A stretch of 64,000 nucleotides of DNA, from the NCBI GenBank assembly GCA_018136815.1, contig CM030936.1, positions 6,528,505 to 6,592,504 of the forward strand, written 5' to 3'. Below the pieces are notes generated by a model. It ran no database searches, had not been told where the DNA came from, and saw nothing but the letters and a program-made list of their open reading frames with translations. This document shows positions 20,674 through 31,261 of this stretch, piece after piece. The translations under genes and the position numbers were made by a program. Position 1 is the first letter of the stretch, and the number at the start of each line of letters is the position of its first letter. The stretch is from Isochrysis galbana (lineage: Eukaryota > Haptophyta > Isochrysidales > Isochrysidaceae).

Positions 20674-21729
20674 ATGGGGCAGATGGGCCCTCCAGTGGTA
20701 CCTGGGGAACACACAAAAATCAGAAGCCTTGCATTCTTGTCCTTAGTCGAAGCTAGCAGCTGATGGTCGTGACAACCGGCTGCACTGCTCAATGAGGCTC
20801 ACATGTGCTTGTGCCGTGCCGCCCATCTCAGGCAATGCAAATAGCTGAAGGATACGTCTGGGGCAACCAGCGCGACTCAAAGAATATGCTTGCTTATGAG
20901 GCCCCCAAGAAAATACTACCTGCGCTTAGCCAGCACGGTCCTAATGTTGACATCAAGGATGGTCTGAATGCCATCCGCAAGGGCGGGGAAGACACATCAG
21001 CCGTCGTTGTGGGCTCCACCGGCATCCAACTTGATAACCCGGTGCAGCACGGTCAAGGAACTTTCACATGGACCATCCGCAAGTCAAAGTCAAATGACGG
21101 TCTCGGCATTTACGTCGGTATTGCGGACGGCCAGACGGACTTCCTATCCAACTGCTGGGGGGAAGGCTTGGGCGATGGGATGCCACTCTTGCAATGTGCG
21201 CTAATGTGGGCGGATTGGAGGGGGGGGGGAGGGCGATTGAATAGCATAGTCGGGTCAAACTGAGCTCCTGCAAACGCAATATTTTCACCCTGTGTGAAGC
21301 GAAAGAATCCAATTGAGCATTTCATTCGTTCCTCCCCCTCCTTGTCTCCAGCTTTTCGAGTGGAACGATGCGTGCGACCGTGGCCAAATCATCTATGGTG
21401 GGCTACCAGGCTCCGCGGAATCACTCACAGATGGCTCAACAATCACTGTCAAGGTGGACCTGTCCGCTTCACCGCGAACCCTCTCCTTCTCTATCAATGG
21501 AGGTGATTTCATTACTGCAGATGGCTGTGAGCTCCCAACATCGGTGCGCCCTTTTTGCAAGCTTGCCGGTTTCGATGGCGACGCCGTAACCCTCACTTAT
21601 GATGATGTGTGCTCACGCACGGCGTCGCTAGACTCGACGCAAAAGGACCTGAATATTGCTGATGTTACCGAGAAGTGGAATCGTACGGAGCGCATCACGC
21701 CTGATTCGATCACCTCGTTCTTGGCGTAA
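20674..21729 (+). CDS. SPRY-domain protein
   Basis: Main exons are about 20832-21164 and 21352-21729. The first encodes a lead-in (MQIAEGYVWGNQRDSKN..) and the first half of a SPRY/B30.2-like fold (GTFTWTIRKSKSNDGLGIYVGIADG, NCWGE). The second continues FEWNDACDRGQIIYGGLP, TVKVDLSASPRTLSFSING and PFCKLAGFDGDAVTLTY, the usual SPRY strand order, and ends with a stop at 21727. SPRY domains are protein-binding modules, so a scaffold or ligase-adaptor role is possible but not shown. A tiny first exon (ATG 20674, donor GTG|GTACCT at 20698, acceptor CTCAG at 20831) fits in frame but is speculative; ATG 20835 is the alternative. The junction after NCWGE has an AG acceptor at 21351, but no in-phase GT donor was found, so either the donor is non-canonical or the exon boundary is misplaced. 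Confidence 0.6.
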
Positions 21730-22140
21730 GTGAGTGCTTGTCATTGCAGAGAAGCTGTACCAAGCGGCTCGCCTAGGGTGGACATGCAAAAATTGGGTTG
21801 GGGCTTATGTGCAGACATGCTTTGGTGTGGAAAACATTTGCTTGCAAACGCTGGCGATTTGCGCACTGATGGATACACATCAATTTTGCTGTAGTAACGG
21901 CCACGCTCAACAGAGGGATTTTGAAGGTGCCAACAAGAGCTCTCAACGGTGGGGGGCGGGGTCTCAACAAGTAGGGCGGTCGTACGCGAAAAATACAACT
22001 ACTTTTTGACCATGAGGGGGGTGTGGAGGGGAGCCTGGGACCCCCCAAGGGGGGGGTTCCCACCTGCCGTTCGGCCTTCTTGGGAGCAAATGGTGCGCGG
22101 CGAGCGCCCCCCCTTTGTGCCCCAATTGTCCCACGCTTGA
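21730..22140. other. 3' flank of the SPRY gene; no gene seen
   Basis: TAGGGCGGTCGTACGCGAAA near 21970 resembles the NR1-type terminus. The rest is unassigned. Confidence 0.45.
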
Positions 22141-22904
22141 ACGCGATACCGGCGGGGAGCCCCGGGTTGTGGTAGGGCTGCCTAACTAACGTTCACTTTA
22201 GGGCCCAACGTTCAGTTAGCGTTCGACTAAAAACTCAAACATTGTTCATGTTCACTTGTGTTCAAGGCCAATCCTCAACGTTGTTCTTGTTCAGTGGTTC
22301 TCCTCACCTGTTCCTGTTGTTCAGGCGGAGGCTCTTCGGCGGCTCGGCGGCGTATGCACGAATATACATATACGTTTATTGTCGCATTCGCGAATCGACA
22401 CTCGTTAGGCTTCTCTTCGTCGTTCGGCATTTATCGTTATAATTCTCTGCTTTCTCTCGTTCTCGGTCAAAAGCTTCGCTTGGATGCATGGGATCGGGGG
22501 TTGTGGAGCGCCCTCTCTCTTTCTCTCGAAAGAGAAGGGAAGTTCCCCCACCTTTCTTCCTCCCAGGCGCCTCGCAGATAGGTTTAATTTGCTATCTCCC
22601 CGCCTGCGGTTCTTTATCTGCTTCTGGGGGCAATCAGGTTTAATTTGCGACCTCTTCGTATCTCCCCCTTAGGCACATCGCACTCCTTTCGTCTTATTCG
22701 GTAGGTCTCTTGGAATCCTGCGTAGCAAGATTGCCTCTCGTTTTCGTTATGGTGCGATTCCCCTTCCAAACGGGATCGCCGACAGATCACACAGATCGCC
22801 TTCTGATCGTCGTCCGTCGTTGTCTGATCGGAGTGTTTGGGTTTGATTTCAGTCGAGTTATGTGAGAAAGTCGTGGGGCGAGAGTCGGGGTGTTTTCCTG
22901 GGTG
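22141..22904. other. unassigned, possibly retroelement leader
   Basis: CT-rich, moderate-GC sequence with GTTCACTTTAGGGCCCAACGTTCAG near 22190. No coding region. It runs straight into the shared leader at 22905, so it may be the distal part of the same element. Confidence 0.4.
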
Positions 22905-23105
22905 TCTCTGTCCGTCGTCCTGTCGTCAGTCGTCATCCGTCGTCGCTCTCGCTCTCGCTCTCGTCGCTCTCGCTCTCGCGCTCTCGCTCTCGTAACACTC
23001 ATACTCATACCCTACAATCTCGCCTCGCCTCGCCAGCCCTTGCCATCACAGCCCTCCTAACACTCACCCTCGCCTCTCGCTACTCACTCGATGTCGCTCT
23101 CGCCA
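22905..23105 (+). repeat. retroelement 5' leader module
   Basis: TCTGTCCGTCGTCCTGTCG, TCGCTC repeats and CTCGCCTCGCCAGCCC repeat the loop and right arm of 17732-17905. It is joined at 23106 to a LINE fragment in the opposite direction. Confidence 0.7.
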
Positions 23106-24790
23106 CCGTCCGCGTTTCCGTACTGGATATTGTAAAAGTCCGTAAGGATACATCTCCACGCCAGGATACTTAATAAAATAATCAATGTTATATCCTAGCC
23201 AACCCCACTGGCTAATTGGACACAACTTTTCCGTCCCGGAATCCCGCCATGCCTGACGAGCCAGGTGTCCGAGTGATACCGGGGGGTGGGGGCACTGCCC
23301 CCTCCCCTCGATATTTGTCCTCCCCCCAGTGCACGCACCGACCCCGCGCACCCCAACGCGTCCTCTCCTCGAGTCCACGCTGGGGGAAAACCCCTTTCGG
23401 GTAAAAGCAACGCGGGGGGGGGGGGGCACTCGTGAGATAGGGGCCCAGAAGCGCTAATCTCCCTCGCTAGTGCGAGTGGCCACGGCGAGCCGCGGCCCTT
23501 CCCTCCTGGCTCTGGCGCCCCCGTCTTCTCTTACCCAAACGGGGCGAGAAGACACGTTACTGCCGGAGGGGAGAGCTGCCGCTCCCCCCTCCCCTCCCTC
23601 TTTCCTTTTCCTCCTCTCTTCCCTGCGGCGGGGGCCCATGGCGCGCGCCTGCGGCCCCTCGCTCAGGTCCCCAGATGGCCTGCAAGGCCTGGGAGCACAG
23701 CTCAGGGGGCAGGTGAGGCTGGGGCATGGCCCTGGCCCCTCCTGCCTCTCCCTCGCTGGCGCTCCGCGGCCCTGCGGGTCGACTGGAGCTGGCTGGGGGG
23801 TCCTGAACAGGGGGGCCCAGGGTTAGGAGGGGCTGGTCAGAGGAATGGGCAGGCCACGACGGGCCAGGGCGGGCGAGTCAGGCGGGCCTGTAGGGAGAGG
23901 AATGGGTCAGCAGGGCTGTGTGCTCCTGGCAGGCCATCAGGCGTGCCAGGAGAGTGGGTGGATCCTCCCCCATGGCAGGGGAGGAGTGGAGAGAGAGGGG
24001 GGCTCGTGCCCCCCCATGGGCGAACTAAGTATAAACTTAGTTGCCACGCCAGGATACTTAGGTATCCCGAGGATGGATGCGGTCTGTCTACCTGGTAACA
24101 GAAAAGACGTTGGGCTACCTCAGAGCCCGGCCTAAGATTTATCCCCAGGAGCCCTTCGCCCTTCTTTGAATTCGAAAATGGGCTCCGTCGCGATGCACGA
24201 GGCTATGTGGGTGGAGTTCTCGGGGGCTATACCGCAAAAGCGGCATGTCGGATCGTCAGCGAACCGGTTCGCTGTGGCTATTCTCCTATGCAGGACGTGT
24301 TTGAAGTGCATATACGAGTCCCTCGGCGTTAAGAAGTTATACTTGTACAGCTGAGATATTTGTTTCCATTTTCCGGAGAGATCCGGCAGTCTTCTTTCCC
24401 ACCTCAATGTGGACTTTTGCTTCTTCGTTTTCCTCATTGCGAGAAACGCTTTCGTCGAGCGTCTTGACGATAACATCCTCCATGGTTTTATGGGCGTCTT
24501 TCAACGTGTATTCTTGTGGAATCGGATATGCCGTTTCGACCGGTCCATCGTATGCTCGGCCCCACTTCAGCGGAATGTACAGTTCGTCCGGTAGTGGCTG
24601 CGGGTTGGCCCTCTCATGTATATGGGGCTCTCCCATAACGTTAAGCTTGACTATGTATGTGATAGTCGCCACTCCGGCGCAAATAGTATCTATGCTCCTT
24701 GTCCACTAGGATGTCTCCTAGGTCATGCGCGTCCGGGTCTTCTTGAGGGGCTAACTCATGCTCTCCCGGAGTGAGTGGAGGAGACACCGT
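23106..24790 (-). pseudogene. LINE ORF2 3' fragment, interrupted by a retroposon
   Basis: Minus-strand LINE sequence matches 61140-61065 (at 23106-23172) and 61080-60370 (at 24061-24790). It includes the CRFCGIAPENSTHIASC zinc motif. The two parts are separated by the RP insertion and its duplicated 17 bases, so the LINE fragment predates the retroposon. The reading frame has been shifted in places. Confidence 0.85.
23173..24043 (-). mobile_element. non-coding retroposon, family RP copy 2 (complete)
   Basis: An 871-bp near-identical inverted copy of 6622-7498. It is flanked by a perfect 17-bp duplication of LINE sequence, CCACGCCAGGATACTTA (23156-23172 and 24044-24060). The tail (ATAAAATAATCAATG on this strand) is shorter than in copy 1. 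High similarity between copies implies recent activity. Confidence 0.9.
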
Positions 24791-24808
24791 ACGTATTTCC
24801 CATCTAGG
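24785..24808 (+). repeat. hAT terminus fragment
   Basis: CGTACGTATTTCCCATCTAGG ends the LINE fragment. It is the AAATAC-type variant of the hAT terminus. Only this end is present. Confidence 0.5.
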
Positions 24809-25079
24809 GCCTGAACGCGAGCACCCCCGCTGCGAGCCGCCCCCCATCGGTTGCTCTGGATGGGTACTCACGGACAGACCAACTCACGGACGGCTGACAC
24901 CTTACACAAAGAGGACACACACAAAGGCCGGTAGCCCGATGGCATACGAGGGAGGAGGAAGTTAGGCCATCGGGGACCGGTACACACCGCTTGCCACTGG
25001 AGACTCCAACACCCAGCCCCTAGGTAGAGCACGAGGGGACGAGGGGACGTGCCGCAAGGCAGGTGGAGGGGGGACAAGG

Positions 25080-25156
25080 GAAGCGGGCGAGGCGCGAGGC
25101 TACATAGGCGGTTAGCGGAGTCGCGCGCGCGGCGAGAATATTAAGAAGTTTTTTTT
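25080..25156 (+). mobile_element. diverged LINE 3' tail
   Basis: GAATATTAAGAAG followed by eight T parallels the LINE end GGGGAATTTTAAGAAGA(T)n. The upstream sequence is too diverged to align by eye. Confidence 0.45.
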
Positions 25157-25294
25157 AACACACTTACTCCTCACTTCTTCGCCCTCGTGTTGCGACTGAC
25201 GTTCCCTTTCCTCCTTTATAGCGTATAGCGGCCTCTTTCGCCGCTGGCCGCCGATCGCTGACCGCGCGCGCGCCTCTGTGTTTCCTCTGTGTTG

Positions 25295-25377
25295 CGCCAC
25301 GAGAGGTTTGAAACACGCGAAACACGGCTGTGTTTGGCCTTCGTAGAAACACGGTGTTCCTGTGTTTCACAAGTAGG
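25295..25377 (+). repeat. hAT element right-end fragment
   Basis: GGTTTGAAACACGCGAAACACG, CTGTGTTTGGCCTTCGTAG, AAACACGG and the terminus TGTGTTTCACAAGTAGG, in the same order as the complete element's right end. The left end is missing. Confidence 0.7.
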
Positions 25378-25673
25378 GACGCAACGGGCAACGGATCGGG
25401 GCGGCCGCGAGGCGAGGAGGGGCGGTCCGGAGGTTGTAAATCTGTAGAAAGTAAAGAGGTCGGTCGGGGGGGCAGGGCGGGGGGAGGGCGGGGCGGGGGG
25501 GAGGGGGCGGAGTGGGGTGGGGTGGGGGGGGGAGGGGGGGAGGCGCTCGCTTTGTCGGCCGAGACTCGCACGCGACCTCCCGCCCACTCAGTGAAACCAT
25601 AATAGGAAAGCCCTCGATTCGTAGTCTGGCGAGGACAGACCGCAGACCCCTCGCTCTCTCCCCCTCGACTCCC

Positions 25674-27074
25674 ATGTCGGCATCGTACAGCAGCAGGATC
25701 AGGGCCGACGTCGACCCAGACGAGGAGGAGGAGATGTTGCGAGTGGAGCACGGGGAATATGAGCAAGCCGATGAGTTGTTCCACCGCATCGAGCGCTCCC
25801 GCCGTACACGGCCAGAGCCACCTCTACGTGCCCCTCAAACGCCAACGCCTTCGCGAACGTTCGAAGCAGATCAGATCTTCCTGCGGCCCCTCAGTCGGTA
25901 CAACAAACGGATGAAGGGCGAGGTGCTAGAGATTTCTGTGGAAGACACGCGCTGCACTGTCGAGAGTTTGATCAATGAAATCAACCAAAAAGAGAAAGGG
26001 CAGTACAAAATCCGACACCTTTTCGTTGGCGACGGACAGGGCAAATACCACAGGCTACAACCGCGACAGTCGATCGTTCACTACGGAGTGCGAAGCGGTA
26101 GTACTCTTGAAACGTGTGCGAATCCCGACTTGTATTTAGTATTAGCGGAGGTGCATCGACTCTGCGAGGCTTCGTTGACAGACTTGAAGTCCGGTCAGGA
26201 TGTTTCCTCGGCCAAGTACAAGCATCTGGATCGATCGTGCTGGAGGCTCCGCTTCATGCGAAACTGGCTCATCGAAAGAGAGACTCCAATGGAAGGGACG
26301 CCAACAAAACTCGTGGCAGAACTCGTCAAGCACAATCTTGACAACTATGGCAGGCCGCTCAGCCAGCACATTGCCGATGATATGATCACCCGTCTTGAAG
26401 AGCTTCGAAAGTGGCACCACAATGCACACGGCGATGGAGGATGCCAGGGCCAAAATAGTGTGGGCGGCAGCATTCCGTATCCCTATCAAGATCTGGTGCG
26501 AATATTCACCCTGTACATGGAGATCAACGTACGCGCACAAGATAAACACCGCTGGCGGCACTGGCGGGACGCAAAGGACACCGTGATGGGGATGTGGCAG
26601 CGACAAGAACCCATTGACAATCTATTCAAGTCCAAGGTGCGAGGTATTGGGAATAAGACCATTCCTATCGTTCACGCGGTGATCAACTCAAGGCCCGGCG
26701 AAGCCCTAGCACATTATTCTCAACGGCTGTCACAGATGTCCGCCTTGAAAGTGGCGGTTCCATCTGAAGGTATCACTCAACATTTGGCATGCTCGTTTGG
26801 TGCACCATCACGACCCATTGATGTTAGCACAAGCCGTAGGCCGCTTCGCTCACCTCGTACGGTTGCTAGACAGACCTTCACCACCATCAATCTCATCGAT
26901 GAGAGTTCAGTTGCCCCCCGAGCTTCGCGCAAGCGGCTGCAGCCCGATGTGGCAGTCGTCAACGCTCAAGAGCCTTCGCCAGAGTCTAAGCGTCAAAAGC
27001 AGTTCGATGCTGCGATGGCTAGGGCGGGCACTTCACTGGGCGGTGTTGAAGCAAATCCAATCGTTCTTGACTGA
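25674..27074 (+). CDS. ubiquitin-like-domain protein with C-terminal SIM-like motif
   Basis: Intronless frame of 466 residues starting at ATG 25674 (MSASYSSRIRADVDPDEEEE); the frame upstream of it is G-rich and implausible. After an acidic/helical head, residues about 80-150 have a ubiquitin-like pattern: VLEISVEDTRCTVESLINEI, IRHLFVGDGQGKYHRLQP, VHYGVRSGSTLE, the last resembling the 'DYGI..GSTLHL' end of ubiquitin. A long helical region with basic clusters follows. Near the C-terminus are NLIDESS and a final NPIVLD, which look like SUMO-interacting motifs (hydrophobic core next to acidic residues). A nuclear SUMO-linked role is an inference. No known family is recognised. Confidence 0.6.
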   Translation: MSASYSSRIRADVDPDEEEEMLRVEHGEYEQADELFHRIERSRRTRPEPPLRAPQTPTPSRTFEADQIFLRPLSRYNKRMKGEVLEISVEDTRCTVESLINEINQKEKGQYKIRHLFVGDGQGKYHRLQPRQSIVHYGVRSGSTLETCANPDLYLVLAEVHRLCEASLTDLKSGQDVSSAKYKHLDRSCWRLRFMRNWLIERETPMEGTPTKLVAELVKHNLDNYGRPLSQHIADDMITRLEELRKWHHNAHGDGGCQGQNSVGGSIPYPYQDLVRIFTLYMEINVRAQDKHRWRHWRDAKDTVMGMWQRQEPIDNLFKSKVRGIGNKTIPIVHAVINSRPGEALAHYSQRLSQMSALKVAVPSEGITQHLACSFGAPSRPIDVSTSRRPLRSPRTVARQTFTTINLIDESSVAPRASRKRLQPDVAVVNAQEPSPESKRQKQFDAAMARAGTSLGGVEANPIVLD

Positions 27075-27582
27075 AGGTACATGCTTTTTTTGTTTCTAGG
27101 ACGATAATTGATTGACGGCATGAATTGGCATCGGCGGACACCTTGAGGGAGATGAAAAAGTTCGTCGGCAGGATGGTCAAGTTCGACGTTCTCGAGATAC
27201 CCATGTCCTCATTCCTGTCACTTTGCCTCGCTCGTGCAGGTGGACGCCGTAAGCGGCTCGCCGAGCCGTGCGCATGAACGGTGGTCAACGGTAACTTGAG
27301 CGGGCGCAAGAGGCGCGTCGGAGCGCTTATAAATCGGTGCAATTGTAGTGATAGTTGCTCAGTCCAACGGCATAAGTGTATTCTTCCTAATACAAGAGGC
27401 GTGTGGCAGGTAGGGGGACGGTGTACACTTGCGCCCTTTCTTTTGGGCGCACCTCTTTCGCAATACATGTGGCCCATTGCTCCGATGACGTGTTCCAACA
27501 TAAATTGGCAGAAAATAGTCCCGCACCCGGCACTCTTCACAGGGAAGGGCGCCTTGGACCACCTACCGGGAACCTTTGATAA
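27075..27582. other. intergenic, no supported gene
   Basis: 3' flank of the preceding gene. Short frames only. Confidence 0.5.
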
Positions 27583-28463
27583 TAAAACAACTGAGCGTTA
27601 GTACCACTACTGCCACTAGCCCGGTACTATCACGACACCCCTCAGCGCACTTGCCCGCACGCCTTGAAGTGATGGCACAGACACACACTCATATGCATCC
27701 CTACAAATCTCCCCCCTCGCAAAGCCCCGGCTCCCATTATAACTCCCCACAAGTTACAATGGGGGAAAACCCAGTGAGGCGGACCGACCTACGTCGGGCG
27801 ACTCACCGGGGAAAAACACCGGGGGGGGGGGGGGGGAGGATCCTCTCGTCCATGAAGCGGAACGGCCCTTACAGCTCTCGCCGCGAGCGGTCCTCGAGAA
27901 ATAAAAGACTGCGGCCCTCGAGGTACCTGCCACAAGGGTTCTCGTAGGCGCCTGGAGCCTCCCCCTCCTCATCTCCCACCTGTCGCCAGCCGCCCCTCTC
28001 CGCCCGTTTACTAAGTAAACGGGTCCCATTACTCACCGCACTCCATCTGGGGGGGGTGCAAAACCCCCCTTCTCCCTCTCTCCGTTCTCCTTCACCTGTG
28101 TCCCTGCGGCGCGTCGCCATGCGGCGCGCCACGGCCTGCTCTCAGAGGTCCTTTGGGGGCTCCCAAAGGGCCAGCCAGGGCAGCTCAGGGGGCAGTGGAG
28201 GCTGGGGCTCAGCCCCTGACCCCCCCTGCCTCTCGCACGCTTGCCTCGCTGGCCATGGGAGCCGCCCAGATGCATCTGTCTGCCTGGCGACCAGGGAAGG
28301 GGGGGGGGTCAGCTCGAGGGCAGGCCCACGCAGGGCGTGGGAGTGCGAATCACGGCCCGCGCCCACTAGGGGTCTGGGCCAGTGTGATGATTGCCCAGCC
28401 CCTGCCAAAGGGCAGGGGCTGTGGTTGATTTACGGGCCCACCCCTGGGGGTGTCCGCGATGGA
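27583..28463 (-). mobile_element. non-coding retroposon, RP subfamily 2, copy A
   Basis: Reverse-complement relative of 40940-41825 along the whole length: AACTGAGCGTTAGTACCACT at the tail side, a C/G-run near 27822-27836, a CCCGTTTACTAAGTAAACGGG hairpin at 28007, the GGGGCTGGGC-type stems near 28400, and the head CATCGCGGACACCCC at 28448-28463. Blocks such as CCCCAGCCT/CACTGCCCCCTGAGCTG are shared with subfamily 1. No target duplication was found, so one end may be eroded. Confidence 0.75.
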
Positions 28464-28689
28464 GAGGGGGGGGCGCGAGGCCGCATACGGGCGAGGGGGG
28501 TATGTAGGTGTGCCAAAATAACTCAGAGTCAGAGTGCTGTGGTGAATACACGTGTCGTAGTGGTGCCTACAGATCTGATGACTGATTGGTTATCACGGCC
28601 TTGGGGGAGGGGGAAGACATCGGAGGGAAAGGAGACCGAAATGAAGGCAAGCCGCCTTTCTGGGCTCTGTCAAACACGCGATGACTGCT

Positions 28690-29188
28690 GTCGCTCGACG
28701 CTCCGTCCGCTGTCTTTCCTCCCCTCCCCCCTATGTGACTTCTCTCCCTCACTCTAATAATAGAGTTGTCGGAGATCGCAGCTCACTGCATCTCGCGTGT
28801 CTTCGGAATCTTTCCCTCCCTTTCGTTGTTGTTGCAGATCGTTTCTCTTTCTTCGTTGATTGCCGTTGTTTGCAGGAGATGAGACGCGTGTCGTCTGCGG
28901 TTGCACCCACCGCAAGACCCGAGCAGAACTCCTGTAAAAGGGAGAAACGGGTGGGACGATGCGTACAAATAGGTTGCCCCGTCAAGCTTCCGAATTTGTG
29001 CTCAAAGGGCCCACGGGTGCTCTCATCTTCTATTTCAAGCGTCGCTTCAACGTCTGGTTTCTCGGTTATCTTTGGTTTCTCTCGTCTCGTCGCTCTAATT
29101 CTGGACTTCTTCTGTTCGGTTGCTTCGTTCCCCTTTCATGCCGCTCGTCGGGACGACTCGAATTTAGTCGGGGAGTGTCGTATTTCAT
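28690..29188 (+). mobile_element. Ty3-like internal 3' end and start of 3' LTR
   Basis: A purine-rich GTCGGGGAG (29157-29165) precedes TGTCGTATTTCATACGATGACA, the conserved LTR start of the local Ty3-like family. This looks like a polypurine tract/LTR junction. The LTR is cut after about 22 bp. The sequence upstream (28690-29150) shows no pol motif. Confidence 0.5.
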
Positions 29189-29204
29189 ACGATGACAGGT
29201 AAGA

Positions 29205-29350
29205 CTAGTAACCGGTTTGCCAGATATCTAGATACTAGGTATCTTTGCCTATTAAGTAGCCGGATCCAGGTATCCAGATAGGGATCGTGCGCCGCGCTAC
29301 CAGGCAGCCGGATATCCAGATAGTAAATCCTGACATTCCAGATACTTCCA
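29205..29350. repeat. AT-rich short repeats
   Basis: Degenerate CCAGATATCTAGATACTAGG / CCAGGTATCCAGATAG units. Similar to 15390-15412. Non-coding. Confidence 0.55.
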
Positions 29351-29626
29351 GGTACACAAGGGATCAGTGCCCGCCTTGAGTTCCCTTCCCCGCCTTCCTC
29401 ACCCTTCCTGGTCCTCGCCAACGAGTTATACGGCCACTCCTGGGCATTCCGTCTCATACGAAAACGCCATGTGGGCACAAATCCACTCTAAAAGCGCCCA
29501 CCTTCCTCCAGATACCCGCAGCACTTTGGCCTGGGTGCCATGACACCATCCCTTGAAACCCAACGAGAAGCATTTGCATGCACGCTATAGTGAATCACGA
29601 TCGGTGTCCCATATGGTTGGTGGAGA

Positions 29627-30145
29627 ATGGCAGAGAGCTGTACAACATGGTCCCATGGGCTCTCTTTGTGGCACCGAGGACGGCGGGGGAGTCTCGTTGT
29701 GCTCTCTCGCAAGGGTGGTATGTTCACAGTTTCAGTGGATCGAGGAGTCGCCTTCCCCGACGAGGTGCCGCCATCGCACAGAAATGCGCTTCTGACGGTT
29801 TCAATCACGGCCCGTGACGAGCTGGGCGGCGTGGCGCGCGTGTACGGATTCCGTCACGATGTGGGCGCGGTCGAGCTAGCAGACGTCTGGGTTGCCGAGC
29901 ACTTGCGGCAAAGGAAGTTGGGCACTCATCTTGTACAACGAGCACTTGCCCATGCCAAAGATCTTGGCGTATCGACGATGTGGATGTGGACACTCTCGTC
30001 TCCAAAACTGTTGAGCTTTTATTCTCGCCTTGGGTTCGAGGCGGTGGGTGGGAAGCAGATCCCCTCTCGCATGCGATCGCGATACTTGCGCAGACGGTGG
30101 CCCTGGATCGACTCTGACATCGTTGTCATGCGCCGAGGGGTGTGA
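29627..30145 (+). CDS. GNAT-family N-acetyltransferase
   Basis: Encodes 172 residues. The central block VELADVWVAEHLRQRKLGTHLVQRALAHAKDLG fits GNAT motif A, in which the R/Q-x-x-G-x-G/A loop binds the acetyl-CoA pyrophosphate (here RQRKLGT, one Gly replaced). It is followed by motif B, MWMWTLSSPKLLSFYSRLGF, with the family's Tyr near the thiol and the 'FY..LGF' turn. The basic C-terminus is unusual. Substrate cannot be deduced. The start is uncertain: the first ~30 residues look non-homologous and a missing upstream exon is possible. Confidence 0.65.
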   Translation: MAESCTTWSHGLSLWHRGRRGSLVVLSRKGGMFTVSVDRGVAFPDEVPPSHRNALLTVSITARDELGGVARVYGFRHDVGAVELADVWVAEHLRQRKLGTHLVQRALAHAKDLGVSTMWMWTLSSPKLLSFYSRLGFEAVGGKQIPSRMRSRYLRRRWPWIDSDIVVMRRGV

Positions 30146-31261
30146 ATGGGGGAAACGATTGCGGGTTGCGCAACGACGGGAACCTTCCTAGTCCGCGATC
30201 TCCACCGGGATCTGCGGCAGCCAGGGTAGCCGCGTGCGTGCACACACACACACACACACACCAAGGCGTCCCAAAGGGGAGACATGTGGATCGTGATTTC
30301 AACGAGATATCGACCCTGTCACAAATCGAGTCAATGGAGTAAGACCACGTGTGGGGTTCAACAAATACAAGTTGAGTCAAGTGACCCTCCAGGTGACAAC
30401 AGAAAGTGCTAGCAGGGATGGGGATAATTGAACGCTTTTGGTCTCCATAATGGCCATGGCCATGGTGTCCGTGGTGGTATGGGGCTTGCGGATGGTGGCA
30501 CGGGCCGTGGCTCGTGCTCACCTGGTCAGTCTTGGGTATGGCTTGTGCGCGCTTCGGCGGCGCAGCGTTGGTCGCGGCCCGATCGGCTGGCGCAGCGGGG
30601 GTACGACGGCAGGTGAGGAGGGGAGCGACGCGCGCTCCATGATCCATGACCCTATCTTTTTAAAGATAGTTGAAGGGCGTCGTCATACGAAAACAAGAAA
30701 CGTCCAGACGAGAAAACTAATTTGCATCGTTGGGTGTTGGCGCTTGCTCGAGAGCGCGAGCGATTCTTGGCTACCACTACCACAAGCGCTCACACGAGTA
30801 GCCAGCTAGCGATTCGCCCACCACCCATTGCGGCGTCACACCACACACATTCGAGGATGCGGGTTATTCACGCCGCATTTTGGCAAAACATGCAGAAATT
30901 TCATAGAAGGAAGTACGAAACACAAGATGAGTCGGGTTAAACTGTCCCGGTAAACGGGGTCTAGGTCTAGGAGAGGAAGGCCATGATTAGGCTAGCATTC
31001 TGACTCACGCTGGGAGACACCAGTCTTTCCTTCATGGGTGTTGGAGGACTGGCCACATGTCTTTCCTATGGCCGCGAGTGACGCACGCACCTCTGGATGA
31101 AGCACGCATCTAGGACCTGACCTGATCATGCCATTCGTGCAACCACCATTAAGCTCGACCTGCAATCCACACCAATCTTGCAGATGAGAAGTAGGAGAGC
31201 AATAGAAGCTCGTTTCAGCCCGTATGCCACCCGTCAAAGACGCAAGGTCGACGAGTCTTCC
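30146..31261. other. intergenic with (CA)n; no supported gene
   Basis: A (CA)n run at 30240-30262 and ACCAGGGTAGCCGCGTGCG-like sequence near 30219 that echoes 5060-5080. Several frames of 60-170 codons exist, one His-rich, but none has support. Confidence 0.5.

Noticed and set aside
24132-24672. Apparent small genes on the minus strand
   Set aside because: They are shifted pieces of LINE ORF2 and are listed as one LINE fragment.
28570-28600. CTGATGA word suggesting a hammerhead ribozyme
   Set aside because: No GAAA core or closing stems nearby; the same test failed in the RP copies.
30126-30647. His-rich minus-strand frame
   Set aside because: Low complexity, overlaps a CA repeat, no second line of support.
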